DNA of 64,000 bases from Paenibacillus sabuli. Lineage in GTDB: Bacteria; Bacillota; Bacilli; Paenibacillales; Paenibacillaceae. Location: positions 84,370 through 148,369 of the forward strand of contig NZ_JACXIZ010000028.1 of the NCBI RefSeq assembly GCF_014705605.1, given 5' to 3'. Below, piece after piece: positions 35,803 through 45,292 of this stretch (the stretch's first letter is position 1; the number at the start of each line of letters is the position of its first letter). The translations under genes and the position numbers were made by a program. The notes under the pieces were generated by a model. That model was not told the origin of the DNA. It was given only the letters and a program-made list of their open reading frames with translations, and ran no database searches.

Positions 35803-37845
35803 ATGCATCTTTTTCGGCCGAGTCGGGATCTGCTGGAGCTTCAGGTTATGGAGATTGATGAATCGCTGATGCGATTTTTTGAAGCGCATATGGAGCCGGA
35901 TATGGACGAGACTACCTTCCTATTTGTCAATGACGACGGTCTGGAACGTAAGATGAAGGTGGTGCACGGGGATCGGCTGTTGCAGGGCAGAGGAATCAAG
36001 GGATTCTTCGCGCCTTATGAACAGGCGGAGTGGCTGTTGGCAAGGATGCTGCCCGATCGCCGGATCGCAATTGGATGGCCGATTGCGGTGCAGTCGGACT
36101 GGCGGACCGAGGTGAGCGAGCGACCGGATACGCTGCGGCAGATGGAACAGGTACTGGCGTCGCTCTGCGGGATGCGTCAGGACGACCACCGCTGGTTCGA
36201 ATTATACGACGCTTCGCAGCGCTACGTCTCCGCAGGTGCGGATGAACTGATCGGGCTGCCCCATATTCGCGAACTGCAGCCTTACGCCTATCAGGTGAAG
36301 ACGGCGCTTGCAGTCATTGGCCGTTTCCGCGGGCGCGCGCTGCTGTGTGACGAAGTCGGACTGGGCAAGACCATCGAGGCTGGGATCTGCATGCAGGAGT
36401 ACATAGTCAGGGGTCTGGCACGGCGCATTCTGGTGCTCGTGCCACCGTCGCTAATGAATCAGTGGGCGGAGGAGATGAAGCGCAAGTTCAATCAGGACTT
36501 CATTCGTTCGGATGATCCCGCATTCACTGCGATGGGAAGCGAGGCCTGGTCGCATTTCCCCAAAATCATAGCCTCGCTGTCGACGGCCAAAAGAGCCAAT
36601 CATCGCGAGGTTATTGTGGATATCCCGTATGACCTCGTCATAGTTGACGAAGCGCATCATGTCAAAAATCGCAATACACAGGCCTGGAAATTTATAAATC
36701 GCCTTCAGAAAAAATACATTCTGCTGCTGACGGCGACCCCGGTCCAAAACTCGCTGGAAGAGCTATACAACTTGATTACGCTGCTCAAGCCCGGTCAACT
36801 AAACACCTATGCCCAGTTTAAACGCAATTTTGTGGAGGATAACCGCGGAATTGAAGCCAAAAATGTGAATCAGCTGAAGGCGCTGCTCTCCGATGTGATG
36901 ATCCGCAACCGGCGCAGCACCGTCGATGTTGCTTTTACAAAACGTAGTTCCACCACGGACATTGTGCAGCTTGCGGACAGGGAGCAACGCTTGTATGCCG
37001 AGATCAGCGGATTTATTCGTCGGCATTATCTGGCGCAGCATCCGGTGTTTTCGCGATTTTTGCTGAAGACGATGCAGGAGCAGATGGGCAGCTCGTTCGC
37101 CTCGATTGCGCCATCCTTGCACAAGCTCGCCGGACAGGAGAAGCTGGAGGCGGCAGAGCGGCGCACGGTTGAGGAATTTTACCAGGCCGCGAACGAGATC
37201 GCGGCAACCGAAGCGGTGAACGGCGCCAAGCTGGAAGCAACGGCGAAGTTTGTCACCGGGTTGAACGACAAGGTGCTGGTATTCACCAAATACAAGGCAA
37301 CGCTCGATGTCCTCGCCGCGGTGCTTCGTGAACGGGGGCTTGAGGTGGCGGTGTTTCACGGCGGCTTGAGGCGTCAGGACAAGGAGCAAGCGATTGCTGC
37401 TTTCCGTGACTCTGCTCAGGTGCTGGTCAGCACGGAGGTCGGCGGGGAAGGCCGTAATTTGCAATTCTGCAACGCACTCGTCAACTTCGATCTGCCCTGG
37501 AACCCGATGGCGATCGAGCAGCGCATCGGACGTATCCATCGGATTGGACAGACACGCGACGTGTCGGTTTATAATCTTGCCGCGCGCCACACACTCGAGC
37601 ATTATATGCTGCATGTGCTGGACCGCAAGATTAATTTATTCGAGCTTGTGGTGGGCGAAGTCGACATGATTATGGGCGATCTGGACGAGCGCGAAGAGTT
37701 TTCGGATACGTTGATGGACGCATGGACGATGTCGGAGGATAGCCGCCGCATCGAACAGGAGATGGACAAAATCGGCGACAAGCTGCTGCAAAACAAGCAG
37801 CAGCTCGACAGAGTCAAGGCGCTGGATCAGAAGTTATTCGTGTAG
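35803..37845 (+). CDS. SNF2/RapA-type helicase (YqhH-like)
   Basis: A 680-residue superfamily 2 ATPase. An N-terminal domain of about 160 residues has no recognised motif. The core follows: Q-type 'LQPYAYQV', Walker A DEVGLGKTIEAG, 'VDEAHHVKNR', 'LLLTATPVQNSLEELYNL', then the second RecA domain ending in 'STEVGGEGRNLQF' and 'QRIGRIHRIGQT'. It should translocate on DNA and displace proteins. AGGAG lies eight bases before the ATG. Codon use is visibly more AT-tolerant than in neighbours. It is followed after 13 bases by an accessory gene; B. subtilis has a comparable yqhH-yqhG pair. It could belong to that housekeeping pair or to a defence module. Confidence 0.85.
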   Translation: MHLFRPSRDLLELQVMEIDESLMRFFEAHMEPDMDETTFLFVNDDGLERKMKVVHGDRLLQGRGIKGFFAPYEQAEWLLARMLPDRRIAIGWPIAVQSDWRTEVSERPDTLRQMEQVLASLCGMRQDDHRWFELYDASQRYVSAGADELIGLPHIRELQPYAYQVKTALAVIGRFRGRALLCDEVGLGKTIEAGICMQEYIVRGLARRILVLVPPSLMNQWAEEMKRKFNQDFIRSDDPAFTAMGSEAWSHFPKIIASLSTAKRANHREVIVDIPYDLVIVDEAHHVKNRNTQAWKFINRLQKKYILLLTATPVQNSLEELYNLITLLKPGQLNTYAQFKRNFVEDNRGIEAKNVNQLKALLSDVMIRNRRSTVDVAFTKRSSTTDIVQLADREQRLYAEISGFIRRHYLAQHPVFSRFLLKTMQEQMGSSFASIAPSLHKLAGQEKLEAAERRTVEEFYQAANEIAATEAVNGAKLEATAKFVTGLNDKVLVFTKYKATLDVLAAVLRERGLEVAVFHGGLRRQDKEQAIAAFRDSAQVLVSTEVGGEGRNLQFCNALVNFDLPWNPMAIEQRIGRIHRIGQTRDVSVYNLAARHTLEHYMLHVLDRKINLFELVVGEVDMIMGDLDEREEFSDTLMDAWTMSEDSRRIEQEMDKIGDKLLQNKQQLDRVKALDQKLFV

Positions 37846-37858
37846 CGGGAGGAATGTT

Positions 37859-38821
37859 ATGGAACTGCAGCAATTTGTGACCGGCACGCTTGAAGCGATG
37901 GGCGGTATTGTGGTGGCGCGGGAGTACGCGCTCTGCGAGGCCGTTGTTCCGGAAGAAGCCGCGTCCTGGTTTCAGAACAAGACCGAGCTTTTGCTCGCCT
38001 TTGATTTTGAAGTGGCCGAGGAGAATCCGGAGGCCGAGTTCGTCACATTCGGCAGCTATGTATTTGAACAGCTGATGGCATTCGTGCGCGAGCAGACCCG
38101 TGCCACTGTACGCTTTGCCGATCTGGACCGCCCGCATGTGCAGCACGCCGAAGACAAGATTCGCCGCACGCTCGCGGTGCAGCAGGCGAGATTGCACATC
38201 GCAAGCGAGCAGGCGGCATGGGGAGCGTGGCTTGTGTTCGGCTTCCGTTTCGTCTATTTATCAGATGAGCGGGAGGAGCAATTCGGCGTAATCTGGGTGG
38301 ATGCGCAGCGTGGCGTGATTGACGACGAGATGGCGGGGCTCGCAGCTGCGACGCCCTTTGCGGATCGGATGCCTTACGAATTGGAGCTGGCGGTTCAACC
38401 TGATCTGGGTACGTCCTACCGGATCGCTTACAGGGACGCGGCATTGCGGGCGCGTAATACCGGGCCTTCTTCTGGCAGCGAGGCCAAGCTGGACCGGGAA
38501 CTGGAGCGTCTGGAGGGATACTACCGCCAAATGGCGCAAGAAACCGAAAAACGCATGCAGCGCAAAGGACTGAGCGAGGAAAAGCGAAATGAACTGGCGG
38601 ACAAACTGGTCTCCATTGAAGCGGAAGCTGAAAAACAAAAACAGGATATCCGGGACAAGCTGACGGTCCGAATTGAAGTCGAGCTGGATTACGCGCAGGT
38701 ATACTTCGTGCCCATCATTCAGTATGAAGTAAACCTGCAGGAGCGAGGGGCTTATACAACCAAGCGTCTCTATTATCAAACGCTGCGCAAGCAGTTTGTT
38801 GAAATTGCGCAATCATTGTGA
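37859..38821 (+). CDS. Helicase-linked accessory protein (YqhG-like layout)
   Basis: A 320-residue soluble protein. The N-terminal half (about 1-165) is alpha/beta and contains 'FVTFGSYVFEQLM' and 'WGAWLVFGFRFVYLSDEREE'. The second half has an acidic-basic coiled coil (about 215-270, 'LDRELERLEGYYRQMAQETE') and a final beta region. The order of elements recalls YqhG, the neighbour of the SNF2 protein YqhH in B. subtilis, but I cannot confirm homology by eye. GGGAGG precedes the ATG, and the 13-base gap implies one operon with the helicase. Function unknown; a helicase-loading or substrate-recognition role is a guess. Confidence 0.75.
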   Translation: MELQQFVTGTLEAMGGIVVAREYALCEAVVPEEAASWFQNKTELLLAFDFEVAEENPEAEFVTFGSYVFEQLMAFVREQTRATVRFADLDRPHVQHAEDKIRRTLAVQQARLHIASEQAAWGAWLVFGFRFVYLSDEREEQFGVIWVDAQRGVIDDEMAGLAAATPFADRMPYELELAVQPDLGTSYRIAYRDAALRARNTGPSSGSEAKLDRELERLEGYYRQMAQETEKRMQRKGLSEEKRNELADKLVSIEAEAEKQKQDIRDKLTVRIEVELDYAQVYFVPIIQYEVNLQERGAYTTKRLYYQTLRKQFVEIAQSL

Positions 38822-38899
38822 GCGACCTCATTCGATTTACATGGTTATTAAATTGCAAGTGATGCCAGGCGCAAAAGCGCCTGGCTTGTTGTCATTCGG

Positions 38900-38948
38900 T
38901 TGACATTCGGTTGACAAACGACTGGTTTCGCCTTATAGTTCAACTATA
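38900..38948 (+). promoter_or_regulatory. Promoter and palindromic operator of the marR-MMPL operon
   Basis: TTGACA occurs twice (38900-38905 and 38911-38916) within a 12-base direct repeat. The second is 17 bases from TATAGT (38934-38939). The -10 box is part of a perfect palindrome TATAGTT-C-AACTATA (38934-38948), followed by a further GAACTAT half-site (38949-38955). Repressor binding here would block transcription. Confidence 0.75.
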
Positions 38949-38997
38949 GAACTATTCTAGGATTGAATTGTTCAAGCCATGAAGATTGGAGGTACTG

Positions 38998-39465
38998 ATG
39001 GACAAATCGACGCTCATAAACATCATCAGACGCTACGAGCAGGCGCACTTCACGATTGAGCGCAGGCTGAATGCGCTGTTTCGCGACATGATGCCCGAGG
39101 AACTGACAGTCGACCAGTTTTTGACGATTCGTTATATTCGGCATAATGCGCGCACGACGTCCTCGGAGCTGGCCGACGCTTTTTGTGTCGGCAAAAGCTC
39201 GATTACGGCGATCATCACACGCCTGGTCGACAAGGGACTGATCGCGCGTGTGCCCGCCCCCGAGGACCGCCGCGTCATCTGTCTGACGCTGACCTCCGAA
39301 GGAGAACGTCTGTCCGAAACGCTGGAGGAGAAGATGCAGGAGCTGATCGGGGACTGCATCCGGCACTTCGATGCGGAGGAAGGACGGCAATTCATCGAGA
39401 CCTATGAGAAGCTGGCGCAGGTGCTGCTGCAGTCGCCGGCAGGAGAGGAGAACGGTTCATCATGA
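38998..39465 (+). CDS. MarR-family repressor (YdgG-like)
   Basis: A 155-residue winged-helix repressor: 'SSELADAFCVGKSSITAIIT' is the recognition region and 'RVPAPEDRRVICLTLTSEG' the wing. TTGGAGG precedes ATG 38998. Its stop overlaps the start of the MMPL transporter gene (ATGA), the same order as ydgG-ydgH in B. subtilis. The promoter carries a palindrome on the -10 box, so autorepression and control of the transporter are likely. Confidence 0.92.
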   Translation: MDKSTLINIIRRYEQAHFTIERRLNALFRDMMPEELTVDQFLTIRYIRHNARTTSSELADAFCVGKSSITAIITRLVDKGLIARVPAPEDRRVICLTLTSEGERLSETLEEKMQELIGDCIRHFDAEEGRQFIETYEKLAQVLLQSPAGEENGSS

Positions 39466-42400
39466 AGGCAATTCTGAAATTCAAATGGCTGATTGTCGCC
39501 ATCTGGCTGGCGGCGGCCGTCGGCCTGTTCCTGAGCGCGCCGAACATGCAGGAGCTGGTGCGCGAGAAGGGGCAAATCACGGTGCCGGACGGTTATTCGT
39601 CGACCGAAGCAGCCGAGCTGCTGCGGCAGCTGGGCGAGGAGGAGGGCGGCAGCTCGGGCGAGCTGTCCTCGGTGCTCGTCTTTCACAATCCGGACGGTCT
39701 GACGGCCGCGGAGCGGGCCGAGGCCGAGCGCGGCATCCGCCTGCTCCAGGACGGACGCGAGACCTACGGGGTGACGGCGGTGACGACGCACTTCGACATG
39801 CCCGAGCTGGAGGACCAGATGGTCGCCGAGGACGGCACAACCATCCTGGCGCTGGTGAGCACGGTTCAGGACGGGCGCGAGCCGGCCGAGGTCGGCGAGG
39901 CGCTGTATGCGGCGCTGGACGGTGTGCAGGTCGAGCATTATTATACCGGCAACTGGCTGATCAACGAGGATGTCATCAAGAGCTCGGAGGAAGGGCTGAA
40001 AAAGACCGAGTTCATCACGTTGATCTTCATTCTGGCGATTCTCTTCGTCGTCTTTCGTTCGGCGGTGGCGCCGTTCATCCCGCTGCTGGCGGTCGGGCTG
40101 AGCTATGTACTGTCGCAATCGGTGGTGGCGTATCTGGTCGAATACCTCGACTTCCCGCTGTCGAACTTCACCCAGATCTTCATGGTGGCGGTCATGTTCG
40201 GAATCGGCACGGACTACTGCATCCTGCTGATCAGCCGCTTCAAGGAGGAGCTGGCGCATAGCGGCGACAAGACGGAGGCGATCCTGGCCACCTACCGCAC
40301 GGCGGGCAAGACGGTGCTCGTCTCCGGGCTGGCGGTGTTGGTCGGCTTCTCGGCGATCGGCTTCTCCACCTTCGTGCTGTATCAGTCCGCGGTCGCGGTG
40401 GCGGTCGGCGTCGCCGTACTGCTGCTGGCGCTGCTGACGATCGTGCCGTTCTTCATGGCGGTGCTGGGCAAGGCGATCTTCTGGCCGACGCGGGGCTCGC
40501 TCGAGCACAAGCCGAGCCGGCTGTGGGGCGCGGTCGGAGGCTTCTCGCTGCGCCGCCCGGTCTGGGCGCTGCTCATCCTGGCGGTCATCATCGTGCCGCT
40601 CCTGATCGGCTACCGCGGTTCGATCTCGTTCAATTCGCTGGATGAGATCGGCGACAAGTATGATTCGGTCAAGGCGTTCAACGCCATCTCGGACAGCTTT
40701 GGCCCCGGCGAGTCGCTCCCGGCGACGGTCGTGGTCCGCTCCGGCGAGCCGCTCGACACCCCTGCCGGCCTGGCTGTGATCGAGCAGATCTCGCGCGAGC
40801 TGGCGGGCGTGGACGGGGTCAAGACGGTGCGCAGCGCCACCCGTCCAACCGGCGAGGCGCTGGATCAGCTGCAGGTGGCGGAGCAAGCGGGCACGCTCGG
40901 CTCCGGTCTGGGCGAGGGCGAGGACGGCCTCGTGCAGATCAAGGACGGCCTGGCGGATGCCAGCGCCGCGCTCGGCGACAATGCGCCGCAGCTGCAGGAG
41001 GCGGTCGGCGGAGCGGATGCGCTGATCGATGGCACGCAGCAGCTCAAGGGCGGCGTCGCCGAGCTGACGGACGGCCTGACCCGGATCGAGCAGGGCCTGC
41101 GCGACGGCACGGCCGGCGCCGCCGAGCTGCAGCAGGGGCTGGAGCAGGCAGCCGGCAGCGCGCAGGAGCTGGCCGACGCCTCGGAGGGGCTGCTCGCCGG
41201 GTATCGCGAGCTGGAAGGCGGCCTCGATGCGCTGCGCGCGGGCTACGGCGAGATCGCATCCGGTCTGAAGGGACTGGGGCAGGGCCTCGACGGCCTCGAC
41301 GGCGGTCTGGCGGCGCTCGGCGCGTCGTATCCGGAGCTGCAGCAAGACGAGACGTACGTGCGGCTGCGCGAGACGTCGGCTGCGCTTGCGGAGCAGAGCG
41401 CCGCGCTGGCGGCGGGCCTGAGCGAGCTCAATACGCAGCTCGGCGGCGTGAGCGCCGGCCTCGGCGAGGCGAACAGCGGGCTCGCTCAGGCGAGCGAAGG
41501 ACAGACGGCGCTGACAGCCGGATTGCGACAGCTGGCGGCGGGCCTGGGCGAGCTGCGCGGCGGCATTGCACAGGCTGCCGATGGACAGGGACAGATCGTG
41601 GGCCGATTGCCCGAGCTGTCGTCCGGCATCGACGGGCTGCTGGAGGGGCAGACGGCGCTCCAGTCCGGGATTGCGCAGATGAGCGGCCAGCTGAGCGAGC
41701 TGACGGACGGCCTCGATGCCAGCGTGGACGGTCTGACGCAGGTCGCGGGCGGACTGCAGGATGCGCAGGCCTACCTCGGCGAGCTGGCCGAGGCGCCCAA
41801 CCGTCAAGTGAGCGGCTGGTTCGTCCCGGAGGAAGCGATCGCGAGCGAAGACTTCCAGTCCGGTCTGGACGTGTACTTGTCGGCGGACCGGGATATCGCG
41901 AAGTTCGAGGTCGTCTTCGCGGGCAACCCGTACGCGACCGAGACGCTGGAGAAGGTGGACGATCTCGAGGCGGCGACCGCGCGCGCGCTCCAAGGCACGG
42001 CGTATGCGGACGCGACCTATGCCATCGACGGCGTGTCGAGCATGAACAATGACCTGCGCAACATTTCGGCCGCGGACTATGCGCGCACGGTCCTGCTCAT
42101 GCTGATCGGCATCGGACTCATCCTGATCGTGATGTTCCGCTCGATCGTGATGCCGCTCTACCTCGTCGCTTCGCTGCTGGTCACGTATTACACCTCGATG
42201 GCGCTGGCGGAGGTGCTGTTCGTCCGCATCCTCGGCTATTCGGGGATCAGCTGGGCGGTGCCGTTCTTCGGTTTCGTCATGCTGGTGGCGCTGGGCATCG
42301 ACTACAGCATCTTCCTGATGGACCGCTTCAAGGAATACCGGCATCTGCCGCCGCGCGATGCGATCCTGCTGGCGATGAAGCATATGGGTACGGTCATCAT

Positions 42401-42668
42401 GTCGGCCGCGGTCATCCTCGGCGGCACCTTCGCGGCGATGCTGCCCTCGGGCGTCATGTCGCTGCTGCAGATTGCGACGGTGGTGCTGTGCGGCCTGTTC
42501 CTGTACGCGCTGCTCATGCTGCCGCTGTTCATCCCGGTCATGGTGCGTACCTTCGGCGAGGCCAACTGGTGGCCGTTCATGCGCGGCGGCGAGGAAGAAG
42601 GGCGCTACCGCACCGGCAGCCTGCAGGCGCGGGCGAGCATCTCCTCTGCCGAGCGGCATGATGGCTAG
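39462..42668 (+). CDS. MMPL/RND-family membrane transporter (YdgH-like)
   Basis: A 1068-residue transporter with twelve expected membrane helices in two sets of one plus five. MMPL motifs 'MFGIGTDYCILLISRFKEEL' and 'VALGIDYSIFLMDRFKEYRH' flank a very long extracytoplasmic insert (about residues 390-860). Much of the insert is heptad-like repeats rich in 'L..GL..L..G', similar to YhgE/Pip helical regions. It is longer than B. subtilis YdgH (about 885 residues) because of this insert. It probably exports lipids or amphiphiles by proton-motive force. It overlaps the MarR gene by four bases. Confidence 0.92.
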   Translation: MKAILKFKWLIVAIWLAAAVGLFLSAPNMQELVREKGQITVPDGYSSTEAAELLRQLGEEEGGSSGELSSVLVFHNPDGLTAAERAEAERGIRLLQDGRETYGVTAVTTHFDMPELEDQMVAEDGTTILALVSTVQDGREPAEVGEALYAALDGVQVEHYYTGNWLINEDVIKSSEEGLKKTEFITLIFILAILFVVFRSAVAPFIPLLAVGLSYVLSQSVVAYLVEYLDFPLSNFTQIFMVAVMFGIGTDYCILLISRFKEELAHSGDKTEAILATYRTAGKTVLVSGLAVLVGFSAIGFSTFVLYQSAVAVAVGVAVLLLALLTIVPFFMAVLGKAIFWPTRGSLEHKPSRLWGAVGGFSLRRPVWALLILAVIIVPLLIGYRGSISFNSLDEIGDKYDSVKAFNAISDSFGPGESLPATVVVRSGEPLDTPAGLAVIEQISRELAGVDGVKTVRSATRPTGEALDQLQVAEQAGTLGSGLGEGEDGLVQIKDGLADASAALGDNAPQLQEAVGGADALIDGTQQLKGGVAELTDGLTRIEQGLRDGTAGAAELQQGLEQAAGSAQELADASEGLLAGYRELEGGLDALRAGYGEIASGLKGLGQGLDGLDGGLAALGASYPELQQDETYVRLRETSAALAEQSAALAAGLSELNTQLGGVSAGLGEANSGLAQASEGQTALTAGLRQLAAGLGELRGGIAQAADGQGQIVGRLPELSSGIDGLLEGQTALQSGIAQMSGQLSELTDGLDASVDGLTQVAGGLQDAQAYLGELAEAPNRQVSGWFVPEEAIASEDFQSGLDVYLSADRDIAKFEVVFAGNPYATETLEKVDDLEAATARALQGTAYADATYAIDGVSSMNNDLRNISAADYARTVLLMLIGIGLILIVMFRSIVMPLYLVASLLVTYYTSMALAEVLFVRILGYSGISWAVPFFGFVMLVALGIDYSIFLMDRFKEYRHLPPRDAILLAMKHMGTVIMSAAVILGGTFAAMLPSGVMSLLQIATVVLCGLFLYALLMLPLFIPVMVRTFGEANWWPFMRGGEEEGRYRTGSLQARASISSAERHDG

Positions 42669-42973
42669 CGCGCGGACGTGAGGGCGCAGGGTATGGCCAA
42701 GCGCATGCCCAGCGTCCCTGCGCCCGGCGCGGCGGCAGGCAGCTCGATGGCTAGTGGGTGGACGCCCCGGATGCCTATCGCTCGGTTGACGCATACCGGC
42801 TGTTGCTTGGGACGACCACCTGATTGTGTGCTTCGCGATTGGCTGGATTGACGGTAGCTGTGGATTGGAGACAGCCAGCTGCGGTTCCTCTCCCCGACCG
42901 GCGCTACATCTATGTCACTGACTCGCTTTCACCGGCGTCCCATCCATGCGGATGGGGCGCCGCTTTAACTTTC

Positions 42974-43105
42974 TAACGGTCACCAGCGACGCTTAGCGCC
43001 CTAGGCGGGTGGAATTGCGCACAAAGGAGCTTCTAAGCGTCGCCCATGACCGTTACAACTGACGGCATGCCCGAAACAAGCGCTAAGCGCCTCCAGTGTC
43101 CGTTA
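42974..43105. repeat. Intergenic inverted-repeat array (TAACGG...CGCTTAG family), copy 1
   Basis: The gap 42669-43277 has no gene. It contains one forward unit (42974-42998: TAACGGTCACC, then AGCGACGCTTAGCG) and two reverse units (43033-43055 and 43081-43105), each running CTAAGCG...CCGTTA. Forward and first reverse units pair over about 20 bases. The array at 50643-50785 has the same one-forward, two-reverse order. Confidence 0.8.
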
Positions 43106-43277
43106 GATTCCGCGAGCCGCGTTAGCATTGGATCAAGCTCTCGCGGGCGCTCCCGTTCATCCGTCAGCGTTTATTTTGCATTCGCACTGCGGTCCTTGGG
43201 TTTCAAGCGGCGGCGGTTTGCTTTATACTTTGGGGGAAGTGGATCACCCAATACGAATGGATGGGGGGAGCAGGATT

Positions 43278-43763
43278 ATGGAGCAACTGAATGTGGCGGA
43301 TCTCGTGCAGTGGCCCCCGATCATCGCGGTCGGGCTGAAGTGGGAGGGCACCTTCGCCGAGGCGGCGGCGGGCGGCATCCACGTCGTCCAGGCCGAGCTG
43401 CGGCGGCGTCTCGGCACAGTCGAACGAACGAGCCGTCCGGATCGACTGCTCGGACTGTCGTATCACGCGGCTCCCGGAGCCGAGCGCTTCATCCATTTTG
43501 CCGCCGTAGAGGTCAGCGCGGCCGAAGTGGTGCCGGAGGGGATGGGCGTCATCGAGGTGCCGGCGTTCGCTTACGCGCAGTGCCGGCATCTGCGGGGCCA
43601 GCAGATCGATGCGACGTATCGCAATCTGTACGCCTGGATCGCCGAGCGCGGGCTGCGGCCGCACGAGGGCGGCCTGACGCATCTGGAGCTGTATCCGGCT
43701 GAGCAGGACCCGTTCGCGCCGGATCCGGAGTTCACGATCCTGATCCCGTTGGAAGATGAATAA
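43278..43763 (+). CDS. GyrI-like effector-binding protein
   Basis: This 161-residue protein has the AraC effector-binding/GyrI-like fold: 'PIIAVGLKWEGTFAEAA' at the start, 'HFAAVEVSAAEVVPEGMGVI' with 'VPAFAYAQCRHLRG' in the middle, and 'HLELYPAEQDPFAPDPEFTI' at the end. Such stand-alone domains bind or hydrolyse small cyclic or toxic molecules. There is no DNA-binding domain. GGGGGAG lies eight bases before ATG 43278, and it sits 24 bases before the oxidoreductase gene, probably in one operon. Confidence 0.85.
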   Translation: MEQLNVADLVQWPPIIAVGLKWEGTFAEAAAGGIHVVQAELRRRLGTVERTSRPDRLLGLSYHAAPGAERFIHFAAVEVSAAEVVPEGMGVIEVPAFAYAQCRHLRGQQIDATYRNLYAWIAERGLRPHEGGLTHLELYPAEQDPFAPDPEFTILIPLEDE

Positions 43764-43787
43764 GAAGCACAAGGAGAGGATGCAGGC

Positions 43788-44837
43788 ATGACGATTGAAG
43801 TAGGGGTAATCGGGTACGGGCTGTCGGGCTCGGTGTTCCACGCGCCGCTCATTGCGGCGACCGACGGCTTGCGGCTCGCGGCCTTCGTCTCGTCGGACCC
43901 GGCCAAGGTGCATCGCGACTATCCGGGGGCGAGCGTGTATGACTCGGTGGATGCGCTGGTCGCGCGGGAGGAACTGGACGTCATCGTCGTGAGCAGTCCG
44001 AGCCGCACGCACTACGATTACGCGAAGCAAGCGCTGAAGGCGGGCAAGCACGTCATCGTGGAGAAGCCGTTCACCGCTACCGCCGCCGAGGCCGAGGAAC
44101 TGATCGCTCTGGCACAGCAGCGCGGTCTCGTCCTGACGGTGTATCAGAATCGGCGCTGGGACGGCGACTTCCTCACTGTCCGCCGGCTGGTGGACGAAGG
44201 GCTGCTGGGACGCATCACGCGGTACGAGGCGCATTACGACCGCTTCCGCCCGGAGCCGAATCCCGGCATCTGGAAGGAGCAGGACGAGCCCGGCACCGGG
44301 ATCCTGTACGATCTGGGATCGCATATAATCGATCAGGCCTTGACGCTGTTCGGAGCGCCGGAGACGGTGTGGGCGGATCTGGGCATGGAGCGGGAGGGCT
44401 CGCGTATCGTCGACCGCTATCACGTCGTGCTCGGCTATGCCTCCGGGCTGCGGGCGATCCTGCAATCGGGCTCGCTCGTGCTGCGGCAGGGGCCGCGCTA
44501 TCAGGTGCACGGCGACGGGGGCAGCTTCGTCAAGTCGGGCCTTGACCCGCAGGAGCAGCAGCTCAAGGACGGCCTGCAGCCCGGCGCGCCCGATTGGGGC
44601 CGGGATCGGCCTCAGACGTACGGCGAGCTGACGCGGATGACGGGCGGCCTCACCCTGCATAGCAAGGTCGAGACCGTCGTCGGCAGCTACGAGCGATTCT
44701 ATGAGGGCGTCGTCCGCGCGGTCACCGAGGGCGCGCCGCCGCCGGTGGCGGCGGCGGACGGGCTGCGCACGATTCAGGTGATCGAAGCGGCGCTGCGCAG
44801 CCATGCCGAGCAGCGGGTCGTGCGCTTAGCAGATTAG
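43788..44837 (+). CDS. Gfo/Idh/MocA-family oxidoreductase
   Basis: A 349-residue NAD(P)-dependent dehydrogenase. The Rossmann motif is 'VGVIGYGLSGSVFHAPLI', the cofactor/catalytic Lys is in 'KHVIVEKPFT', and the catalytic region is 'GILYDLGSHIIDQALTLFG'. The opening 'GYGLSGSVFHAPL' fits the scyllo-inositol dehydrogenase-like IolW/YvaA branch, but substrate specificity is not certain. AAGGAGAGG precedes the ATG. It follows the GyrI-like gene closely. Confidence 0.92.
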   Translation: MTIEVGVIGYGLSGSVFHAPLIAATDGLRLAAFVSSDPAKVHRDYPGASVYDSVDALVAREELDVIVVSSPSRTHYDYAKQALKAGKHVIVEKPFTATAAEAEELIALAQQRGLVLTVYQNRRWDGDFLTVRRLVDEGLLGRITRYEAHYDRFRPEPNPGIWKEQDEPGTGILYDLGSHIIDQALTLFGAPETVWADLGMEREGSRIVDRYHVVLGYASGLRAILQSGSLVLRQGPRYQVHGDGGSFVKSGLDPQEQQLKDGLQPGAPDWGRDRPQTYGELTRMTGGLTLHSKVETVVGSYERFYEGVVRAVTEGAPPPVAAADGLRTIQVIEAALRSHAEQRVVRLAD

Positions 44838-45054
44838 CGCAAGTCGGAGCATCGCGTTAGGCGGCGAGAAGCGGGTTTTCGGGGGGAGCGGCTCTCCGGG
44901 GCCCGCTTCTGGCATGCGTTCATATCTCCAGGCGAGCGGCGAGCTGCTCTAGCCTGCCAGGCTCTCCGCGCACCGACGGCGGCCCCAAGCCGGGCTCGCG
45001 GCCGGGCATTTGCATGTCCGCAATCTGTAAGAAGAACCGGCGGAGGCTTCGTGC

Positions 45055-45060
45055 TATAAT
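45055..45060 (+). promoter_or_regulatory. -10 box retained before the truncated ABC gene
   Basis: A consensus TATAAT lies about 75 bases upstream of the truncated ATPase start. No convincing -35 is seen. The gap 44838-45054 holds only a GC-rich inverted repeat (arms near 44868 and 44905). Confidence 0.4.
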
Positions 45061-45136
45061 GCATCTAGCAGCCGGGGCCAAGCGCACGATGGCTTGGCGA
45101 GGTCACCTTACTTATGCAAGGGGAGTGATGCAGGTG

Positions 45137-45292
45137 ATGCAGACGGCGCATGCGCCATCCGAGCTGGCGATCATGGCCACCGGCCTCGGCAAAACATTCG
45201 GCGCCAACAAGGCGGTCGACGGGGTCGATCTGAAGGTCAAAAGAGGGACGGTCTACGGCTTCCTGGGCCCCAACGGCGCCGGCAAGACGACG
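45137..45292 (+). pseudogene. 5' fragment of a DrrA-type ABC ATPase gene
   Basis: About 52 codons read as the start of a daunorubicin-type (DrrA-like) ABC ATPase: 'ATGLGKTFGANKAVDGVDLK', then 'GTVYGFLGPNGAGKTT'. Similarity stops directly after Walker A. The sequence that follows (45293-45364) is unrelated, GC-rich, and runs into the 3' end of the dGTPase gene on the other strand. Q loop, signature and Walker B are missing, so it cannot be a working ATPase. AGGGGAG lies about 11 bases before ATG 45137; an ATG at 45128 is also in frame. It marks a deletion or rearrangement junction. Confidence 0.8.

Noticed and set aside
39402..42794. 1130-codon open frame on the minus strand opposite the MMPL transporter
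   Set aside because: The product is Arg/Gln/His-rich and has no domain. It is the mirror frame of a GC-rich gene with clear MMPL motifs.
44834..45064. 76-codon minus-strand frame between the dehydrogenase and the truncated ABC gene
   Set aside because: No ribosome site, Arg/Ala-rich product, and it overlaps the end of the dehydrogenase gene.
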